The notes beneath the pieces were generated by a model. It ran no database searches and had not been told where the DNA came from. It saw nothing but the letters and a program-made list of their open reading frames with translations. Made by a program: the position numbers and the translations under genes. Shown piece after piece: positions 6,032 to 9,802 of a stretch of 9,802 nt of DNA. This DNA comes from Candidatus Cloacimonadota bacterium (lineage in GTDB: Bacteria; Cloacimonadota; Cloacimonadia; Cloacimonadales; TCS61): NCBI GenBank assembly GCA_030668345.1, contig DAOUUD010000050.1, positions 1 through 9,802 on the forward strand, given 5' to 3'. Numbering within the stretch: the first letter of the stretch is position 1; each line of letters opens with the position of its first letter.

Positions 6032-8296
6032 CTATTTTATCAGAATCATTTTCTTCGTATCTGAAAAATTTCCTGATTTCAACTGATAGAAATAAATTCC
6101 TGATGAAACCGGTTGATTGTTTTCATCAGTGCCATTCCAGACAATTTGGTGATTTGATGATTTGTTGATTTTGAGATTTGAAAATGTTTTGATTTTCTGT
6201 CCTTTCACATTATAAATTTTTAACTCTGCATCCTCAGAGTGCTCTGCGGTGAGATTAAAAGTAATCGTCGTGGTTGGATTAAAAGGATTAGGATAATTTG
6301 AAAGTTCACACTCAGTTACACTGCAGGTAGAATTATAATCATCGATGATCCCAACAAGTTCATTCTTAAGGATTTGAAAAGAACAATCGGTAGAAACATA
6401 AAGATGATCATTTGCATAATCTAAACCTCTGCACCAGCCAGCAGTTTGAAAGAATTCCTCACGAAAAGGAGCATTGGGATCGCTCACATCTATTTCCAGG
6501 AAACCACCTATCATGTTTGTAATATAGGCATAATCTCCATCAACATAGATATTTGAATAATTGGAAAGATCATCATCAAAATATGAGCCAACGATCTGAG
6601 GAATATTAACAACACTTATGTCAACTATTTGAAGTTGTTCCTGGGAAACAACATATAGTAAATCTTCTACAGCAAAAATACCTGTTACTTCCCCGGCAGC
6701 ATTAAATGATGTAACCATTTGAGGATTTAAAGCATCATTTACATCCACGATCCATACTTCCCCTGCAGAATCACCAATAAAAGCGTATCCATTATTAACA
6801 TATATTTTACTACCATCTTCAGTACCGAGCGTTATAGAATTTATTAATGCCGGATTTGAGGGAACCTGCAGATCCGTTATCTGAAGAGTATTGCTCACTA
6901 CAAGATATGTATATGGTTCACCGGCAAATAGATCCTCTACAGCTGCCGCATACTCTCCGGCATACACCGGTAGATCAGGATTGCTAACATCAACGATCTC
7001 AACGAGTTCATTCATAATATCCGGAATATATACATAGTCATCTTTAACAGCAAGTATGGCACTAAAACTGGGAAATCCTAAAGAATAATTTCCCCTGGGA
7101 TAAGGATTATAAGGATCACTTATATCAACAATATTAAGACCACTATCAAACCAATCTCCCAAGTCTACTATGTAAGCAAAATCTCCTGAGACTCGGATTT
7201 CCCGTGAATAATAAACTTCTACATCGATACTTCCTTCAAGTGCAAAGTTCAATGGATCTTGTACATCCTGAATTTGTATTGAATTGGAACCAACTTCAAA
7301 CAGCCTGTTTTCATCTACAAACAGGTTTCCGCTTCTTCCATAGCTCACAGCTACAAAAGGAGTTTCAGGATCAGTAACATCTATCACAGCGATTTCGGAA
7401 GGAGTTGATACAGACACAACAACATATTGGGGATCAATCATTGCTATACGCATCACCGATCCGTCAAAATCGATATTTGAGACCGGGAATGGATTCAGTG
7501 GATCATATATATCCACTATATTAAATCCATCTGATCCGGAAGCTAAATAAGCATATCCGCTTTCTGCAATAAGTTTGTTCGTACAACAGATATCGGTAAG
7601 CTCAGAAAGCAAAGTGGGATTTTCGGGAGTAGAAATATCGAGGATAGTAAAACCCGCACCTGCTGTAGATGAAATATAAGCATGGTTGCCGATTATATCG
7701 AGCCCCACGGCACCTGCTTTCTCATAAAAACCAATGGAATCCGGCTGGGCAGGATCCTGTACATCCAATACATAGAAGCCCGTACCATCAACCACATAAA
7801 GATTAGTACCTCTGAAATACAGACTGTGTGCTCTTTTCAGTGAGTAGGTGGAGATAAGTTCCATATCGTTTATATTAACGATTCTCACGCCTTCGTGGTC
7901 ACCTATGTAAGCATAATTTCCTTCTATTAGGATATCATTTACGCCCAGTATCTGTCCCTGTTTCAAAGTGTAATAGGGTGTGTAAATCCTTGAAAGAAAT
8001 TCGTGATTTGAAATATCTGATATGTCGATAAACCAGAGTCCATCCCCGAATGAACACCAGACGCTGTCACCTGTTACAAAAACATCACTCATTCCCTGCC
8101 ACATACAACTTCCCACGTGCTGGATAGTTCCATTTTCCCTGAAATCTGTGGATTCCACGGAATTTCCTGCAGGTAGTACCCATCCATCAGGAAGGCACTT
8201 GTCTGCCGTCATTTCTTCTACCGGAATATCAAACGCCAAGAGCGAAGTAGTAAGTGAAAAGATCAATACGCCAAACATAATAATTTTCTTTTTCAT
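6032..8296 (-). CDS. Exported LVIVD-repeat beta-propeller protein with type IX-like sorting domain
   Basis: The 754-residue protein has a signal peptide (1-21, LLA|F). It is followed by about thirteen units of roughly 38-50 residues, each closing with a strand and turn of the type VDISDPxNP. The clearest are near residues 178, 219, 260, 305, 343, 389, 435, 517 and 602; weaker ones are near 90, 140, 474 and 558. This is the LVIVD repeat pattern of surface beta-propellers, and thirteen units could make two propellers. Residues 668-754 are a sorting domain: NYPNPFNPTTT, YNVKGQK, WNGTDENN, SSGIYFY and the tail KKMILIK. No enzyme motif was seen, so a binding role on the cell surface is inferred. 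The start has GAGGAG 6 nt upstream, which overlaps the stop of the membrane-protein gene, indicating co-translation. The stop is TAG. Confidence 0.88.
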   Translation of the reverse strand: MKKKIIMFGVLIFSLTTSLLAFDIPVEEMTADKCLPDGWVLPAGNSVESTDFRENGTIQHVGSCMWQGMSDVFVTGDSVWCSFGDGLWFIDISDISNHEFLSRIYTPYYTLKQGQILGVNDILIEGNYAYIGDHEGVRIVNINDMELISTYSLKRAHSLYFRGTNLYVVDGTGFYVLDVQDPAQPDSIGFYEKAGAVGLDIIGNHAYISSTAGAGFTILDISTPENPTLLSELTDICCTNKLIAESGYAYLASGSDGFNIVDIYDPLNPFPVSNIDFDGSVMRIAMIDPQYVVVSVSTPSEIAVIDVTDPETPFVAVSYGRSGNLFVDENRLFEVGSNSIQIQDVQDPLNFALEGSIDVEVYYSREIRVSGDFAYIVDLGDWFDSGLNIVDISDPYNPYPRGNYSLGFPSFSAILAVKDDYVYIPDIMNELVEIVDVSNPDLPVYAGEYAAAVEDLFAGEPYTYLVVSNTLQITDLQVPSNPALINSITLGTEDGSKIYVNNGYAFIGDSAGEVWIVDVNDALNPQMVTSFNAAGEVTGIFAVEDLLYVVSQEQLQIVDISVVNIPQIVGSYFDDDLSNYSNIYVDGDYAYITNMIGGFLEIDVSDPNAPFREEFFQTAGWCRGLDYANDHLYVSTDCSFQILKNELVGIIDDYNSTCSVTECELSNYPNPFNPTTTITFNLTAEHSEDAELKIYNVKGQKIKTFSNLKINKSSNHQIVWNGTDENNQPVSSGIYFYQLKSGNFSDTKKMILIK
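6144..6183. repeat. Five tandem 8-nt units (ATTTGNTG type) inside the sorting-domain coding region
   Basis: On the + strand five consecutive octamers read ATTTGGTG, ATTTGATG, then three diverging versions ending in ATTTGAAA. They encode the Ser/Asn/Lys-rich segment at about residues 704-717, between YNVKGQKIK and WNGTDENN. Because 8 is not a multiple of 3, gain or loss of one unit would shift the frame and remove the sorting signal. Confidence 0.65.
6224..6250 (-). repeat. Three 9-nt units ending in GAG, embedded in frame
   Basis: On the coding strand the units are ACCGCAGAG, CACTCTGAG and GATGCAGAG, encoding T-A-E, H-S-E, D-A-E (residues 683-691). The place in the sorting domain is the same as that of the array at 3571-3597, with the same length and the same GAG period but different bases. 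Confidence 0.6.
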
Positions 8297-8302
8297 TTTT
8301 TT

Positions 8303-8308
8303 CTCCTC
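8303..8308 (-). promoter_or_regulatory. Shine-Dalgarno of the LVIVD gene overlapping the upstream stop codon
   Basis: Read leftwards the sequence is TGAGGAG: the TGA stop of the membrane-protein gene (8309-8307) shares two bases with GAGGAG, followed after 6 nt by ATG. Ribosomes ending the first gene would be placed on the start site of the next, which suggests translational coupling. Confidence 0.75.
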
Positions 8309-8843
8309 AATATTTTTTATATAATTTCTTATAAAAGTCGATCCAAATTATCAGTGCACCGATAACTAAAATTGAATAAAGTACTGCTGTCTTATGAAAT
8401 TTGGGATAATAAAAATCCGTGTAATTGATCAGCATCCACATGATAGTCGATACGATCCCTGCAAAAACCAGAGCTCTTGATAACCAGTAGCCCATTAAGT
8501 AATTCAACCGCCTTTTGTCTTTCGGAAATTTATATAAGATCGAGAGCCAGCTATCTTTCTTTCCCAAATAAACATAGGTCATGAACTCGCTGAATTTGAG
8601 TCCTTTTTCAGCAGGTAAAAGATCGAATATTTTGAATGTGTTGATGTATAAAGCATAAAATGTATAGAGCAGCAATCCTATTATGATAAATAAAAGAGGT
8701 CCCCAGTTCAATCCAAATATTGAAACAAGCGGATTTGCTTCTTTGCTGAGATCAGGAGTAAATTGCCATGTGGCATATACATCGTAAGCTCTGGATATTA
8801 TTATCCAGATTGTGATGGAAGTGAATTTGATTATTTTTTTCAT
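8307..8843 (-). CDS. Small multi-pass membrane protein of unknown function
   Basis: The 178-residue protein has about four hydrophobic segments (7-28, 46-68, 118-139, 152-170) and a basic C-terminus (YKKLYKKY). Between segments 1 and 2 there is a pattern R18-x-x-D21 ... T25 ... E35-x-N37-P38. This resembles the polar motif of small DUF5658-like membrane proteins (D...T...E-x-NP), but the match is only a motif impression. AAGGTG lies 6 nt before ATG (8850-8855). It is the first gene of the likely operon and is translationally coupled to the exported LVIVD protein. A role in assembling or anchoring that protein is possible but not shown. No catalytic residues of a known enzyme were recognised. 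Confidence 0.75.
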   Translation of the reverse strand: MKKIIKFTSITIWIIISRAYDVYATWQFTPDLSKEANPLVSIFGLNWGPLLFIIIGLLLYTFYALYINTFKIFDLLPAEKGLKFSEFMTYVYLGKKDSWLSILYKFPKDKRRLNYLMGYWLSRALVFAGIVSTIMWMLINYTDFYYPKFHKTAVLYSILVIGALIIWIDFYKKLYKKY

Positions 8844-8914
8844 TTTTTACACCTTAATTATTAATTGCTAATAAAGAAAAAGAACATAACCTGAACTACA
8901 AACCATCTTCCTTT

Positions 8915-8934
8915 GTTCTGAACACATTCAGAAC
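8915..8934. repeat. 8-bp perfect hairpin upstream of the membrane-protein gene
   Basis: GTTCTGAA (8915-8922) pairs with TTCAGAAC (8927-8934) around CACA. A related sequence without its partner lies close by (CTGAACTACA 8891-8900 compared with CAGAACTACA 8929-8938), so this may be a decayed pair of repeats. It would lie in the 5' leader if the operon promoter is upstream of it. No clear -35/-10 pair was seen in 8844-9000. Confidence 0.5.
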
Positions 8935-8950
8935 TACAGCACGAGAATCC

Positions 8951-8992
8951 GCAAACCTCGATGAACACTGATTCTATGTGTTCCTTGTTTGC
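8951..8992. repeat. Nested stem-loop after the beta-helix gene
   Basis: GCAAAC (8951-8956) pairs with GTTTGC (8987-8992), and inside it GAACAC (8963-8968) pairs with GTGTTC (8978-8983) around a 9-nt loop. It begins 8 nt after the stop codon at 9001 in the direction of transcription. It could help end or protect the upstream transcript, but no T-run follows on the minus strand. Confidence 0.45.
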
Positions 8993-9000
8993 TGTTTCTT

Positions 9001-9802
9001 TTATTTCAACAGTAAACATTTCTTCACAGCTTTGGTTTTGCCGTTTACATTTAATTTGTATAAATAGATTCCTGAACTGACTTTCTTACCAGAATCATCA
9101 TCACCATTCCAGATGATTAAATGATTTCCTTTTGAGTATTGATCATTTGTAAGAATTCTTACCTTTTGACCTTTAGTATTGTAAATTGATAATTCCACTT
9201 TACTATCGTTTGGAATTGAGAATGAAATTGTTGTGGATGGATTAAAGGGGTTTGGGTAATTATACGATAATTCAAATGAACACTCAGAAATAATATCTTG
9301 TTCAACTGATGTCTGATCAAAAAAGAAAACACCCATATCAGTAATAGTTCCATCTGGGTCTAATGGTGAATTAGGATCTCCTGCATCTATGCAGGGTGAA
9401 AATTCTGATAAATGGTAATCGTCAATCGCCATGTCCAAGAATTGAGGATCTTCATCAATATTGTTTTCCCAATAAATGGTATTAAGTTGATTACTATTTC
9501 CTTCGATAGCTTCTTCTCCTCCGGAAATATCGGAAAATAAAGCAGTAAAAATATTAGATTCACCGTGACTAAGCATAGCTAATAAACTAATTTCCTGCTC
9601 ATTAAAAAAGAAGATGGAATTAGATATTTCAATTTCATTATTTGAATTGCAACAAATAGCTCCGCCATGATCTGCATCATTATTTGATATTGTGCATTTA
9701 TCAATTTGAAGATTTGTTTCATCACAGAAAATTGCTCCACCATACACTTCAGCAAAGTTGTTAATAATTAAGCAGTTTTCAATTCTAAAGTCTGCCATTT
9801 GA
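9001..9802 (-). CDS. Beta-helix surface protein with type IX-like sorting domain, C-terminal part
   Basis: The frame continues to the right edge (a Gln codon precedes the ATG at 9798), so this is the end of a longer protein; about 266 residues are visible. Counting from that ATG, residues 1-115 carry right-handed beta-helix turns of the PMP-like type, with IENCLIINN, GGAIFC, CTISNN and GGAICC. Residues 118-160 read DPQFLD ... DYHLSEFSPCIDAGDPNSP ... DPDGT-x-TDMG, typical of the end of choice-of-anchor Q or pectate-lyase-like proteins. The sorting domain spans 179-265 (NYPNPFNPSTT, YNTKGQK, WNGDDDSG, KKCLLLK tail). No polysaccharide-lyase catalytic residues are visible. The last 19 residues equal those of the FG-GAP protein. 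It may be an independent transcript, because 157 bp with hairpins separate it from the next gene. Confidence 0.85.
   Translation of the reverse strand, partial: QMADFRIENCLIINNFAEVYGGAIFCDETNLQIDKCTISNNDADHGGAICCNSNNEIEISNSIFFFNEQEISLLAMLSHGESNIFTALFSDISGGEEAIEGNSNQLNTIYWENNIDEDPQFLDMAIDDYHLSEFSPCIDAGDPNSPLDPDGTITDMGVFFFDQTSVEQDIISECSFELSYNYPNPFNPSTTISFSIPNDSKVELSIYNTKGQKVRILTNDQYSKGNHLIIWNGDDDSGKKVSSGIYLYKLNVNGKTKAVKKCLLLK

Overview
The window looks like a piece of chromosome from an uncultivated member of the FCB group. Candidatus Cloacimonadota is the best guess. Three of the seven genes encode large exported proteins that end in a type IX-like C-terminal sorting domain (NYPNPFNPSTT ... 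YNxKGQK ... WNGxDENN ... SSGxYxYKL ... KKxLLLK). This ending, the moderately AT-rich DNA, clear AGGAG-type ribosome binding sites and many short hairpin repeats between genes all fit that group. The phylum is inferred from protein style; no marker phylogeny was possible.

Left part (1-1767, + strand): the C-terminal end of a Gfo/Idh/MocA-type oxidoreductase, a 162-bp gap filled with small hairpins, and a complete asparaginyl-tRNA synthetase gene (asnS) with a GTG start. A 210-bp convergent gap (1768-1977) follows, with several hairpins, some of them plausible terminators.

Right part (1978-9802, - strand): transcription runs right to left. A partial beta-helix surface protein enters from the right edge and ends at 9001. 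After a 157-bp gap come four genes in one direction: a small membrane protein of unknown function, a 754-residue LVIVD-repeat beta-propeller, an 823-residue FG-GAP/VCBS-type propeller with Fn3 domains, and a lipoprotein with an Ig-like domain, an Fn3-like domain and a formylglycine-generating-enzyme-like (FGE-sulfatase) domain. Gaps of 10 nt (first to second) and 15 nt (third to fourth) suggest two tightly coupled pairs. The 172-nt gap between the pairs is packed with palindromic repeats. The products should sit in the inner membrane, be exported and surface-anchored through the sorting domain, or be lipid-anchored. Together they look like a cell-surface protein set. No substrate can be read from the sequence.

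The least ordinary signal is repeat DNA. A 14-bp palindrome occurs three times between genes, and a 20-bp palindrome resembles the neisserial dRS3 pattern. The sorting-domain coding regions of two genes carry in-frame tandem repeats (9-nt and 8-nt units) at matching positions. Two genes also share a 60-nt 3' end that differs only at synonymous sites. I see no CRISPR array, tRNA, rRNA, transposase or phage gene.
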